The translations under genes were made by a program, and so were the position numbers. A DNA stretch of 56,182 bases from Sphingobacteriales bacterium (GTDB lineage Bacteria > Bacteroidota > Bacteroidia > Chitinophagales > Chitinophagaceae), in contig JAHEBJ010000012.1 in assembly GCA_024642285.1 (NCBI GenBank), positions 1 to 56,182 on the forward strand, given 5' to 3'. Shown piece by piece: positions 34,086 to 43,607 of this stretch (its first letter is position 1; every line of letters starts with the position of its first letter). The notes under the pieces were generated by a model, which worked only from the letters and a program-made list of their open reading frames with translations, was not told the origin of the DNA and did not search any database.

Positions 34086-34697
34086 ATGAAGATATTACCC
34101 ATTGAATTTTACGAAAGGTCTGATGTGGTTTTGATAGCTGAAGAATTGATCGGAAAAATAATTGTAACAAAAATAAATGGCTACATAACTTCTGGCAGGA
34201 TCGTTGAAACTGAAGCCTATATTGGTCTCACGGATAAGGCATCTCATTCGTTTGGCGGAAAACGAACAGCCCGTAATGAACATATGTATGCGCCTGCGGG
34301 TACAGCCTATGTTTACATTTGTTATGGGATGCATCATTTATTTAATGTGGTTACCAATAAAAAAGATATTCCCGATGCAGTTTTGATAAGAGCAGTGGAG
34401 CCAATTGACGGAAAGGAATTAATGTTGAACAGAACCGGCAAAGAAAAGATTGATAATACCTTAACCAAAGGACCCGGCAATGCTGCCAAAGCCTTGGGTA
34501 TTTCAAAAATAAATTCAGGATTAAATCTGGTTAACAGTAAGATAAAAATTTTTGGAGACGATTTTAGCATTAATAAAAAACTCATTGGCGCCAGTGGCCG
34601 AATTGGTGTTGAAAGTGCGGGTATCGATGCAGCTTCTAAATTGTATCGCTTTTATATAAAAGGAAATCCATTTGTCAGCAGCTATCCTAACAAATAA
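34086..34697 (+). CDS. DNA-3-methyladenine glycosylase (AAG/MPG family)
   Basis: 203 residues from the ATG at 34086; the frame is open for 34 more codons upstream, but that part precedes the -7 box. Motifs of the AAG family: GRIVETEAYIG (with the catalytic Glu), DKASHSFGGKRTARNEHMY, GTAYVYICYGMHHLFNVVTN, AVLIRAVEP and GPGNAAKALGI. It removes alkylated and deaminated purines from DNA to start base excision repair. It ends one nucleotide before a strong terminator and is divergent from EI24. Confidence 0.94.
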   Translation: MKILPIEFYERSDVVLIAEELIGKIIVTKINGYITSGRIVETEAYIGLTDKASHSFGGKRTARNEHMYAPAGTAYVYICYGMHHLFNVVTNKKDIPDAVLIRAVEPIDGKELMLNRTGKEKIDNTLTKGPGNAAKALGISKINSGLNLVNSKIKIFGDDFSINKKLIGASGRIGVESAGIDAASKLYRFYIKGNPFVSSYPNK

Positions 34698-34728
34698 AAA
34701 ACCGTTAAGCCAAAGGCTTAACGGTTTT
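34698..34728. terminator. Bidirectional terminator between glycosylase and BNR/Ig cargo gene
   Basis: Perfect 14-bp stem AAAACCGTTAAGCC / GGCTTAACGGTTTT around AAA, shared by the convergent genes. Confidence 0.92.
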
Positions 34729-34745
34729 AATTAATTCTGTACAGC

Positions 34746-37700
34746 TTATCTTACAACAACTTCGCCTGTTTTGATCCTGTTTCCATCTGCCTCAGTTAGC
34801 ACGATATAATAAATACCTGCTCCACTTGCACGCATGTCTATATCATGCAATTGGTATTGTTGACTAACAGTATATTCCTTACTCCATACTCTTCTGCCAT
34901 AGCTGTCGTAAATTACAATGGTTTGTTTGGTTGGGTTGGAGGCTGATGCATTTTCTGTGAAATACGTAACTCTGAACTGCCCGTTATTTGGACTAGGATA
35001 AACAAACAGTTTGCTGCTTGGAGTGGCTTTTATAGTTACAGTATCCGACCAGCAACTACTGGTCACGCTGGTTACCGCTACACGGTAAACTCCAAGATTG
35101 TTTACGGTCACTGTATATGAGCTGCTGTTTGCTCCGCTTACAAGTACGCCATTCAGATACCAACTGAAACTAAGTCCGGGTGCAGGCGTAACGTTGTTTA
35201 CCGATAAAGTTGCAAATTGACCGGCTTGTATACTTGTTTGCGATGCTGTAATAACCGGCAACGGGGTTACGTTTAACAGAGCACTGTTTGAATTTACAGA
35301 ACCACAAGGCGCTGCCGCTGATACAACAGTCCTGTACCTGTAACTATTCATACCGGCAGTGATATTTGTAAGCGTTAAAATATTTGTTGTTGCTCCGCCA
35401 TATACATTGCTGTTGGTAATATTATTCCAGCTGCTGCCGCCATTAGTACTTTCCTGCCATTGATAAGTTGGCGAACTTCCTGTTGCTACAGCAATGAAAC
35501 TGACTGATCCATTTTCACAAATATTGGTTACAGCTACAGGCTGAACAGTTATTTTAATCGGCGTGTTCACAACTAAAACTGCTTCGTTACTCATAGCTGC
35601 CGGAGTACAGGCACCGCTTATAATACAGCGATATCTGTTTGCATTCATAACTACCGCAACACCTGTGATAGAGAGAGTAGTTGTAGTTGCTCCGCTGTAG
35701 TTTCCACCATTGGTAATATTATTCCACGGACCCGAGGAGCCAAGTGTACTTAACTGCCATTGATAGGAACCAATGTTTCCAACGGCTGCTACAGAAAAAC
35801 TGGTACTTCCGCCATCACATAAAATTGAACTGGTGGCAGGTTGCGTAGTAATCATCGGAGCAGAATTAACAGTTAGAATACCGGCCATTGAATTAACAGC
35901 ACCACATGGGGCTGTTCCTGTAACTATCGCCCGGTACTGATTTCCATTCATGCCTGCAGGAACATTGGTTAAGGTTAATATAGCTGTTGTAACTCCTGAG
36001 TAAACTCCGATATTAGCCAAACTATTCCAGCTTGCTCCGCCATTGGTGCTTTCCTGCCATTGGTAAGTTGGCGTTGTACCCGTTGCACCAACCGTAAATG
36101 TAGTTTGTGTTCCTGCACATATTGTTGAGTTTGATGGATTTGATGTAATATTTACAGCTGTGTTTACTGTAAGTATAACACAATTTGAAGTGGCTGATGG
36201 TGTACATGTGCCATTTACAACACACCGATATGACAAACCACTCATTGCCTGCGATGTTGGGTTGATAGTTAATGTAGGCGTGTTAATACCCGAATAAGGC
36301 GCAGAGTTTGCAATGTTTACAAAAGGGCCTGCACAACCAGCTATGCTGACCTGCCATTGGTAAGTTAATCCTGTACCTGTAGCTATTATGCTGAAACTTG
36401 TTGTAGCAGCCCCGCAAACTGCGCTTGCTGTTGGTTGGCCTGTTATTGCCGGCGCTGTATTTACCGTTAACAATGCCGGATTTGAGTAGGTTAAACCGCA
36501 AGCGGCCCCGGCAATACAACGGAACTGATAGCCATTCATCATTCCTGTGGCACCAGTAATATTTAATGTTGCTGTAGTTACATTTGAAAATACACCACCA
36601 TTACTGATATTGGTCCACGGACCACCTGCTCCGTTGGTGCTGATTTGCCATTGATAAGCCGTAGCAGTGGCGGATGTGATACTGAAACTTGTGTTGGCTC
36701 CGGCACAAATAACCTGCGGAACCGGGTTCACGGTAATAGCAGGCCCAACACCTGCATTAAGGGTGTATGTGAGATCAACTAATTGCATTGCCGCGCCGGA
36801 GGCTGTACCAGCAATAGTTATCACATAAGTACCATATGCAAGTGTATTAGTATTGTTTAAAGTAACGAGGCTGGTGCTGCCTGGAGTAACGGGGTTTGTC
36901 CCAAAACTTATTGTAGTACCTGAAGGTACCCCGGCAACTGCGCTAAGTGTAATTGGATTCGAAAATCCTGCAATTGAATTTGTTGCCACTGTGATACTCA
37001 TTGTTGCCGGAACAGGACAAGTAGCTACCGTAGGTGCCGGAGTGGTAAATGTAAACCGTACCGGACTTGAAACATAAACCGGGCTTTCCCACACACCTCT
37101 GCCATAAGTGGCTACTCTGATCTTACCCGAAGCTTTTTGAATTTCGAGTTCATTTATACCCACCATTGGCAAATTGTCCGAGAAATCAGTCCAGATTGCT
37201 GCACCATCCTCCTGATAAAAAACACCAATATTCATACCCACATAAATTCCTCTGGGTGTATTGTCGTCCACAACAATTGTTCTTGCTACTATTGTTGGTA
37301 AAGTAGCCGAAATATTTGTAAAAGAGACTCCTCCATTAGTTGACATCAAAACCCGATTGCTTGTGCTGTTGCAGGCTATCCAGATTTTTGAAGGATCTGT
37401 TGGGTCTACAGCAATATCATTAATGTTTGAGGGGGCAGTTCTTACTGCCCAGCTTGCGCCATCATTAGTGGTAACATAAAGTATATTGCCATCAGACGCA
37501 TAAATTACGTTTGGATCGGAAGGCGCTACAGCCAGATCATTTAAGGCTGAGGTAATCGTTGCTCCGGAAATATTAGTCCAGCTGGTTCCGCTGTTTGTTG
37601 ATTTATAAACACCTGTCCAACCGCCATAAATTATAGTTTCGTCTGTAGGATGAGTGGCCAACGGCGTAACCCAGTTTCCTGTAGATGGTTTTGGTAAATT

Positions 37701-39272
37701 AGTGTAAGAGTTACCGCCGTTTGTTGAGCGGTAAATACTTCCGTTTTGGGATGTACCCCAAATATTTAAATGATTGGTTGGGCTCACAAGTCCTTCCATA
37801 CCGTCGGCCCCTAACCAGTCTACCCAGGTACCCGATGCCTGCCTTGCAACACTTCCATTATCCTGTGCACCGCCTGTAATTACGTTTGCATTGGTTTGCG
37901 AATTGGCAAAACGGTAAAACTGTCTTATTCCTAAACCGGAAGAAATATCCGTCCAGTTGTCTCCAAAATCAACACTTTTAAAAATACCTCCGTCAGATAA
38001 GGAATATATTGTGCTGTTTACCCAAAAAAGGCCGTGCACATCAGCATGATTATACCCAATGCTGTTTGGCAACGACCAGGCCGTAATAGCTGTAAAGGAA
38101 CTCGCTTCATTGGTCGATTTCCAGCAAATGATACCAGCTATATACACTTCTGCAGCATTTGTTGGCGAAACATCCATAGCCATATCATACCCTGCCTGAC
38201 CGGAAGTTCCTGTGCCGTCGGTTTCGTAACCAAAATAATTTGTACCGGCTCCTGGGTTTCCAACAACTGTAGTAATAAAGCTCAGCCCTGCATCGGTTGA
38301 TTTGTACATTCTTCCAAAAAGGTTACCGGCGGCCTGAACCACATAAACATAGTTGGGGTTTGCCGGAGATACAGATACCAGCGAACGGTCGGTATTGGTA
38401 ATACCCTGTGCGGCGCCAATCTGTGTCCAACTTATTCCGTTGTTGCTTGAGCGGTAAACATCATCTCCGGTAGCGTACATGATGTTAAGATCGTTGGGTT
38501 TAAATTCAATATCTTCCTTACTGCCGGAATGCACTTGCGTCCAGTTGGTTCCTGCATTGGTCGATCGAAAAATTCCGTTACTGGCACAGGCGAAAACAAT
38601 ACTGGAATTACTTGGGTGGATAAGTATTTTACGTATAGTACCAGTTGGTCCGGCGCCGGTAAGGGCCCATGTAGCTCCTGCATTTACAGATTTTATCAAT
38701 CCGTTTGATCCGCTGGTTCCTGCATAAACAATATTCTGATCATTAGGGTCAATCGTTAAAGCAAATATCGACATCCATTGTGCATTATTATCTGTTAATG
38801 GAAGCCAGGTTGAGCCGCCATTTGTTGTTTTCCATATACCTCCGCCAGGAGAGCCAACATATATTATTTGCTCATTTGCCGGATGAATGGCAACTGCTGT
38901 AAGTCGACCCGTTCCCGGGTTCCAGCTACTGGTACGATTCCACGTACTTGGGCCCAATTCAGTCCAATTACCTGCTGATATAATATTGGACGACATATTG
39001 GATTTGGCCGTTACATAGTTGTCCCAGTCGGTTTTAGGTGATATGTAATAACCGCTTTCATCCGTATGAAATTTTCTTTCGTACAACCAACGTTGAAATT
39101 GTTTATACCCGCTGCCTTTGCCCGTGCCGGCTGAGTCGAAATGCAATTGGGCAATTCGTTGGGCTTCCTGCAGCGTAATATCAGTTCTTTCCATCAAATC
39201 AAAGATGGAATTTTGTGCGCTGGCAGTGTTGCAAAAAACTGTGAGCAATAGCAAATAAATTATTTTCTTCAT
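34746..39272 (-). CDS. Large T9SS type A cargo protein with BNR propeller and Ig-like repeats
   Basis: 1508 residues. Signal peptide MKKIIYLLLLTVFCNTASAQ; then a sortilin/VPS10-like propeller (about 100-720) built of BNR units with the pattern GSPGGGIWKTTNGGSTW, IYRSTNGGNSY, YKSTNSGTSW. Five Ig-like repeats follow (about 850-1330), each with (T/A)YQWQ.S and a cysteine pair, then one more Ig-like unit (FSWYLNGVLVSGANSSSY). The last 80 residues are a type A sorting domain (KLFVYPSPNNGQFRVTYF, IVIYDSYGRRVW, GIYYIVLTEADG). It should be exported through the T9SS and displayed or released. It lies downstream of a PorP/SprF gene on the same strand. Ligand unknown; adhesion or protein binding is the likely role. 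Confidence 0.9.
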   Translation of the reverse strand: MKKIIYLLLLTVFCNTASAQNSIFDLMERTDITLQEAQRIAQLHFDSAGTGKGSGYKQFQRWLYERKFHTDESGYYISPKTDWDNYVTAKSNMSSNIISAGNWTELGPSTWNRTSSWNPGTGRLTAVAIHPANEQIIYVGSPGGGIWKTTNGGSTWLPLTDNNAQWMSIFALTIDPNDQNIVYAGTSGSNGLIKSVNAGATWALTGAGPTGTIRKILIHPSNSSIVFACASNGIFRSTNAGTNWTQVHSGSKEDIEFKPNDLNIMYATGDDVYRSSNNGISWTQIGAAQGITNTDRSLVSVSPANPNYVYVVQAAGNLFGRMYKSTDAGLSFITTVVGNPGAGTNYFGYETDGTGTSGQAGYDMAMDVSPTNAAEVYIAGIICWKSTNEASSFTAITAWSLPNSIGYNHADVHGLFWVNSTIYSLSDGGIFKSVDFGDNWTDISSGLGIRQFYRFANSQTNANVITGGAQDNGSVARQASGTWVDWLGADGMEGLVSPTNHLNIWGTSQNGSIYRSTNGGNSYTNLPKPSTGNWVTPLATHPTDETIIYGGWTGVYKSTNSGTSWTNISGATITSALNDLAVAPSDPNVIYASDGNILYVTTNDGASWAVRTAPSNINDIAVDPTDPSKIWIACNSTSNRVLMSTNGGVSFTNISATLPTIVARTIVVDDNTPRGIYVGMNIGVFYQEDGAAIWTDFSDNLPMVGINELEIQKASGKIRVATYGRGVWESPVYVSSPVRFTFTTPAPTVATCPVPATMSITVATNSIAGFSNPITLSAVAGVPSGTTISFGTNPVTPGSTSLVTLNNTNTLAYGTYVITIAGTASGAAMQLVDLTYTLNAGVGPAITVNPVPQVICAGANTSFSITSATATAYQWQISTNGAGGPWTNISNGGVFSNVTTATLNITGATGMMNGYQFRCIAGAACGLTYSNPALLTVNTAPAITGQPTASAVCGAATTSFSIIATGTGLTYQWQVSIAGCAGPFVNIANSAPYSGINTPTLTINPTSQAMSGLSYRCVVNGTCTPSATSNCVILTVNTAVNITSNPSNSTICAGTQTTFTVGATGTTPTYQWQESTNGGASWNSLANIGVYSGVTTAILTLTNVPAGMNGNQYRAIVTGTAPCGAVNSMAGILTVNSAPMITTQPATSSILCDGGSTSFSVAAVGNIGSYQWQLSTLGSSGPWNNITNGGNYSGATTTTLSITGVAVVMNANRYRCIISGACTPAAMSNEAVLVVNTPIKITVQPVAVTNICENGSVSFIAVATGSSPTYQWQESTNGGSSWNNITNSNVYGGATTNILTLTNITAGMNSYRYRTVVSAAAPCGSVNSNSALLNVTPLPVITASQTSIQAGQFATLSVNNVTPAPGLSFSWYLNGVLVSGANSSSYTVTVNNLGVYRVAVTSVTSSCWSDTVTIKATPSSKLFVYPSPNNGQFRVTYFTENASASNPTKQTIVIYDSYGRRVWSKEYTVSQQYQLHDIDMRASGAGIYYIVLTEADGNRIKTGEVVVR

Positions 39273-39383
39273 AAAAATGTTTTAGCAGGGTTTGTTTTCA
39301 GTTTTAGCAAGGGGCTTAATTCGTAAATGTGCAATTAAATTTATTGCCTGCATGTATATGTTTTAGTCCAATTCATATTAAAG

Positions 39384-39424
39384 GATAAAAAAACTCCCAT
39401 AAAGATTTCGTCTCTAGGGAGTTT
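39384..39424 (-). terminator. Terminator of the PorP/SprF gene
   Basis: Stem AAACTCCC / GGGAGTTT (39391-39398 and 39417-39424); on the minus strand a run of T follows. It lies 20 nt past the stop at 39444. Confidence 0.72.
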
Positions 39425-39443
39425 ATAATAGCATTGGAATAAT

Positions 39444-40445
39444 TTAAAATTTAGGACAAGGAATTCCCTGGTAGTCGGCTGGCCTCTTTATAAAGATCAC
39501 AGAGAATTCCGATCCACCTCTTGATGCAGTTGCGGCTTTTAAATTAGATATATTAAAATCGTAACTGGCTCCAATACGTAATCCTCCAATCTCAAGTCCC
39601 ACATAGGGAACAATAGCATCATTAAACCGCACCCAGCTTCCTAAATAAATTGCAGCTGGTTTTTCAGCGTCCTGTGTGAGGTTGGCTGCAATAGCAGCAC
39701 CCACAGTTGTTTCGCTGGCTTTGTTTTGGATCTGGTGAATTACTGAGGTATGTACAGTTAAAAGGTCCGACAAAGGAAATGAACCTCCGCCATGTAACGA
39801 AATACGTCCGCTTAAATACCAGTTCTTATCTTTAAACCCAACTTTAGGCCGGTTAATATGGTACATGGATGCACCGAGGTAAAAGTTATTTTGTCCGTTT
39901 GTAGATCCTGAATATAATAAACCGGCATTTACATCAAAATAACTTTGATTGTTTCCATTTGTGATAATATCTGAAGTAACGCCGGTAAATCCGTTTTGGG
40001 TAAGCATGTCTTCAAAAGTCAGCTTGGTAACATCCAGATTTAAACTTGAGTATGTTGCCTGGAAACCTGCACCAATTGTACTGTATCCATTTTCATCCAG
40101 TGCTTTATGGTAACTGCCCGATACAGACCCATAATTTAGTTTTAGGATGCCGTTTGCACTTGCGTCGGTTAATCCTGAAAGGCCAACGCCAAAAACATCA
40201 CCATCAGGAAGTCTGCTTTTCAAAATCGGAAAATCAACAGAAGCACTGGTAGTTACGTAAGCTTTTGGAATTGATGGCCACTGATCCCGATGGTTAGCAG
40301 CCAAACGCCAGCTTCCATTAAATTTTCCGGTAAATGCGGGATTTAATGTTAACGGTGAAGCAAAAAATTGCGAAAAATGCGGATCCTGAGCTTTTACGGA
40401 ATAACTCACTATCAGGGCACAGATACAAACTAATAATTTTCTCAT
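39444..40445 (-). CDS. PorP/SprF family type IX secretion system membrane protein
   Basis: 333 residues from the ATG at 40445, which begins the signal peptide (MRKLLVCICALIVSYSVKAQ); an in-frame TTG seven codons upstream is rejected. The family start QDPHFSQFFASPLTLNPAFTG is exact, followed by NHRDQWPSIPKAYVTTSASVD and an outer-membrane beta-barrel pattern to the C-terminus. SprF-like proteins are needed for export or anchoring of particular large T9SS cargos encoded next to them. Here the neighbour downstream on the same strand is the 1508-residue cargo, but a terminator separates them and the cargo's sorting domain is type A. Confidence 0.93.
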   Translation of the reverse strand: MRKLLVCICALIVSYSVKAQDPHFSQFFASPLTLNPAFTGKFNGSWRLAANHRDQWPSIPKAYVTTSASVDFPILKSRLPDGDVFGVGLSGLTDASANGILKLNYGSVSGSYHKALDENGYSTIGAGFQATYSSLNLDVTKLTFEDMLTQNGFTGVTSDIITNGNNQSYFDVNAGLLYSGSTNGQNNFYLGASMYHINRPKVGFKDKNWYLSGRISLHGGGSFPLSDLLTVHTSVIHQIQNKASETTVGAAIAANLTQDAEKPAAIYLGSWVRFNDAIVPYVGLEIGGLRIGASYDFNISNLKAATASRGGSEFSVIFIKRPADYQGIPCPKF

Positions 40446-40639
40446 TTCTTTGAATATTCTAAGCAATAAAGATAGGGATTTACACTAAAAAGCTGCACGG
40501 AAATATTGCCAGCGGTAGGTTTTTAACGGGTCTTTTTTTTAATAGGATGATTTTGTTGCTTATAAAAACATATAATTAGTAATATACAATATTGATAAGC
40601 CAAATATTACACCACATTTTTACGTAATCTTTTTGATAC

Positions 40640-41290
40640 TTATCCTTGCAATTTGACTCCAAAAGCAAGGTCACCTGCATCGCCAAGTCCGGGCACGATA
40701 TATCCTTTGGCGGTTATTTCGTCATCTATGGCACCGCACCAAATGGTAGCTTTTGGAAATGCCCGAAGTACATATTCCAATCCTACTGTACAGGCAATGG
40801 CACAGGCAATATGCAATTCCTTCATATTGCCTTCTTCCTTTAAAAATTCAATTGATTTTACCAGTGAAGAGCCAGTTGCAATCATTGGATCACTGATGAT
40901 GATTACCCTGTCTTCTATATCGGGGCAGCTCATATACTCCAGTCTTATGTCGAAACTGCCATCGGGATTATGTTTGCGGTAGGCACTTATGAATGAATTA
41001 TCGCCCTTATCAAAATAATTCAAGAGGCCCGTATGCATACCAAGGCCGGCACGTAAAATGGTTGCCAGCACAGGTTGGGATTTCAATACTTTACAGTTGC
41101 TGGTGCCGAGTGGTGTGTTTACTTCTTTCTTGACCCATTCCATTTTTTTGCTGATCTCGTAACCGATTACTTCGGCAATACGCTCCAGATTTCGCCTGAA
41201 ACGCATCCGGTCATTTTGTACTTCCACGTCTCTTAACTCACTGACCCAGTTGCTTACCAGAGAATGTTCTTCGCTGAGATTTATAACCAT
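40640..41290 (-). CDS. upp: Uracil phosphoribosyltransferase
   Basis: 216 residues from the ATG at 41290 (an in-frame TTG at 41341 coincides with the promoter region). It converts uracil and PRPP to UMP in pyrimidine salvage. The PRPP loop is IISDPMIATGSSLVKSIEFL; ATILRAGLGMHTGLLNYF and the uracil-binding end GYIVPGLGDAGDLAFG are typical. A -7 box (TAGTTTTG on the minus strand, 41343-41350) lies 52 nt upstream. Monocistronic. Confidence 0.95.
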   Translation of the reverse strand: MVINLSEEHSLVSNWVSELRDVEVQNDRMRFRRNLERIAEVIGYEISKKMEWVKKEVNTPLGTSNCKVLKSQPVLATILRAGLGMHTGLLNYFDKGDNSFISAYRKHNPDGSFDIRLEYMSCPDIEDRVIIISDPMIATGSSLVKSIEFLKEEGNMKELHIACAIACTVGLEYVLRAFPKATIWCGAIDDEITAKGYIVPGLGDAGDLAFGVKLQG

Positions 41291-41342
41291 GTTGATTGTT
41301 TTGTTTAGTAACCCGATGGTTGTCGCTATTTGACAAACCAAA

Positions 41343-41350
41343 CAAAACTA
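41343..41350 (-). promoter_or_regulatory. Putative -7 box of upp
   Basis: TAGTTTTG on the minus strand, 52 nt before the upp ATG; matches TAnnTTTG. No good -33 element. Confidence 0.42.
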
Positions 41351-41431
41351 AAATAAAAAAATAAGCATTCCGTTTTATTTTAACATTCTGTTTCACAAAA
41401 ATGTATTTTTATTGTATTCAAATTGTGAACT

Positions 41432-41854
41432 ATGAAAAAGATAATACCTGGTTTAATTGTGGCAACCATGCTTCTGGCGGCTTGCGGAGGAAACGATAAG
41501 GAACAGGAGGCGAAGGCAAAAGACAAATACGAAAAAACCAAAGAAACTCTGGAAGAAACGGAAAAGAAAAATCCCATTCGTTTTTTAGCTGTGAACGGGC
41601 AGGACAAGAAAAACCTGATTGGAAAAACTGTAATTAAAGGAGTTATAGTGAATAAAGCAACAGTAGTAAGTTACAAAGATGTTGATATTGAAATTTCATT
41701 TTACAGTAAGACCGGCGCTTTACTTTTAAGAGATCACGAAATGATCTATGAGACCATTGCACCAGGTAGCAGCCAGGATTTTAAAACTAAAATAAGAGCG
41801 CCGAAAGATACTGACAGCGTAAGTATGAAAATTGTGAGAGCAAAAGTGAAATAA
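41432..41854 (+). CDS. Small lipoprotein of unknown function, FxLYD-like domain
   Basis: 140 residues. Lipoprotein signal MKKIIPGLIVATMLLAAC (lipobox LAAC, Cys18), then a highly charged helix (residues 22-48, rich in Lys and Glu), and a beta domain (about 60-140): VIKGVIVNKATVVSYKDVDI, YSKTGALLLRDHEMIYETIA, PGSSQDFKTKIRAP. The beta part resembles the FxLYD fold, in which an N-terminal strand pair is followed by a ligand-side loop and PG-turn. Function is unknown. It is convergent with the adenine deaminase gene, 7 nt apart. Confidence 0.8.
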   Translation: MKKIIPGLIVATMLLAACGGNDKEQEAKAKDKYEKTKETLEETEKKNPIRFLAVNGQDKKNLIGKTVIKGVIVNKATVVSYKDVDIEISFYSKTGALLLRDHEMIYETIAPGSSQDFKTKIRAPKDTDSVSMKIVRAKVK

Positions 41855-41861
41855 AAATTTG

Positions 41862-43496
41862 TTATACAAACTTGAAGTTGTCTCCGTCAAACAAACCCCG
41901 GTCACTCAATTTTAAGTGTGGTATTACCAACAGCGCCATAAATGACAAAGTCATAAAAGGTGCTGCCAAAGTTGAACCCATTTCTTCTTTAACCATTTTA
42001 TCAATTGCCGTGTAATCAGCTGCAACTTTGTATCCATCTTCGTTGCTCATTAAACCCGCTACCGGCAATCCAAGCACCTGCTCATTTTTATTATGAACGG
42101 CACTTATACCGCCCTGCTCTTTTATTACCAGGTTTACGGCTTTCATCAAACTTTCATCATCTGTACCTACCGCCACAATATTATGACTGTCGTGTGCTAC
42201 TGAAGATGCTATTGCACCCTGTTTTATTCCAAAGTTTTTAATGAATGCTTTTGCAACAGGCGCATTTTTATATCTATTAACAACCACAATCTTCAAAATA
42301 TCATTTGCAACATCGCATTCATAAAATTCCTTTTTTTCTGTAGGATTGCATACAAGTTTATTCGTAATTAATTGTCCATCTAATGCTTCAATAGCATAAA
42401 CGGTTTCGCCAAAATCCGAAATCGAAAATCGAAAATCTGAAATCAGTTTTTCTTTGCAGTCAAAATTGTTAAGCAGCTCCGGCGAATGACTAACGACCAA
42501 TGACCTTCCTTCTTCCGCAACTAATTCTCCATCAATAAAAGTTTTAATAACCTTAAAATCTTTCAGATCCTCAACAACAATAAAATCCGCAGCATCGCTT
42601 TCTTTCAATAAACCAATATTCATTTTGTAGTGATTCACCGGGTTGATGCAGGCAGCCTGTAAAACTTTGTAAACATCTATGCCTTTGGCTACTGCTCTTG
42701 CACATAGCTGGTTAATATGCCCATCAGCTAAACTGTCCGGATGTTTATCATCGCTGCAAAACATCATCATCTCATGATAATCATTCATCAGATCAATCAA
42801 TGCTTCAAAATTTTTAGCCGCACTTCCTTCACGAATCAAAATCTTCATGCCGTATTTTAATTTGTCCAGCGCTTCATCGGCGGTAAAACATTCATGATCG
42901 GTACTTATACCGGCTTCAATATATTTTTTTGCATCCTCGCCCCGTAAACCGGGAGCATGCCCGTCAACAGGCTTGCCGTATTTTTTTGCAGCAGCAATTT
43001 TTTTGCAGACTTCCTCATCTCCATAAAGCACGCCGGGAAAATTCATCATTTCGCTTAAATAATGTATTTCATCGTTTTGTAACAGTGTATCAACATCCGC
43101 AGAAAGCAATGCGGCACCGGCAGTTTCAAAAATTGTAGCAGGTACACAACTCGGAGCGCCAAAATGAAATTTAAAGGGAACGGTTTTTCCATTGGCGATC
43201 ATGTACTCTACTCCTTCCATGCCACAAACATTGGCAATTTCATGTGGATCGCTGATGGTGCCTACCGTACCGTGCACTACAGCAAGCTTGGCAAATTCCG
43301 AAGGAACGAGCATAGAACTTTCTATATGCACATGGCCGTCGATAAAGCCCGGTAAAATGTAATTGGTTTTTTGCGATTTGGGATTTGGAACTTTACGAAT
43401 GGATTGAATTTTACCATTGGCTACCGAAACTTCACCATAATAAATTTCCCTGCCCGGTATGTTTACGATATTTCCCTTGATCTCAAAACTGCCCAT
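41862..43496 (-). CDS. ade: Adenine deaminase
   Basis: 544 residues, amidohydrolase fold. Deaminates adenine to hypoxanthine. Metal ligands and family motifs: [20 protein letters not shown] (HxH), [31 protein letters not shown] and [13 protein letters not shown]. The C-terminal domain has [17 protein letters not shown] and [24 protein letters not shown], both typical of AdeC. Between the two halves, at about residues 351-362, is a short in-frame insert ([12 protein letters not shown]) encoded by a simple repetitive sequence (42411-42446). It is probably tolerated in a loop. The gene is monocistronic. Confidence 0.94.
   Translation of the reverse strand: MGSFEIKGNIVNIPGREIYYGEVSVANGKIQSIRKVPNPKSQKTNYILPGFIDGHVHIESSMLVPSEFAKLAVVHGTVGTISDPHEIANVCGMEGVEYMIANGKTVPFKFHFGAPSCVPATIFETAGAALLSADVDTLLQNDEIHYLSEMMNFPGVLYGDEEVCKKIAAAKKYGKPVDGHAPGLRGEDAKKYIEAGISTDHECFTADEALDKLKYGMKILIREGSAAKNFEALIDLMNDYHEMMMFCSDDKHPDSLADGHINQLCARAVAKGIDVYKVLQAACINPVNHYKMNIGLLKESDAADFIVVEDLKDFKVIKTFIDGELVAEEGRSLVVSHSPELLNNFDCKEKLISDFRFSISDFGETVYAIEALDGQLITNKLVCNPTEKKEFYECDVANDILKIVVVNRYKNAPVAKAFIKNFGIKQGAIASSVAHDSHNIVAVGTDDESLMKAVNLVIKEQGGISAVHNKNEQVLGLPVAGLMSNEDGYKVAADYTAIDKMVKEEMGSTLAAPFMTLSFMALLVIPHLKLSDRGLFDGDNFKFV
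42411..42446. repeat. Short GAAATC-type repeat inserted in frame in ade
   Basis: Repeated units ATCCGAAATC, GAAAATC, GAAAATC, TGAAATC. On the coding strand this reads as the [10 protein letters not shown] peptide, which is recalled as a translation product of a dispersed Bacteroidota repeat. Confidence 0.55.
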
Positions 43497-43607
43497 TGTA
43501 GATAATAATTTTTTTAAACGGATAATATTACAAGATAAACGGAAATTTCAAAAGAGCGCATCAGATATCAATTATAGTATATTTACAGTTCATAAAAAAT
43601 AAATAAA

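Noticed and set aside
35270-36720. Regularly spaced similar DNA segments, suggesting a repeat array or CRISPR
   Set aside because: They are the codons of five homologous Ig-like domains in one reading frame; spacing is about 300 bp and the copies are diverged.
36853-37479. Open frames on the plus strand within the large cargo gene
   Set aside because: They are antisense to a continuous 1508-codon gene with recognisable domains, and have no start signals or family match.
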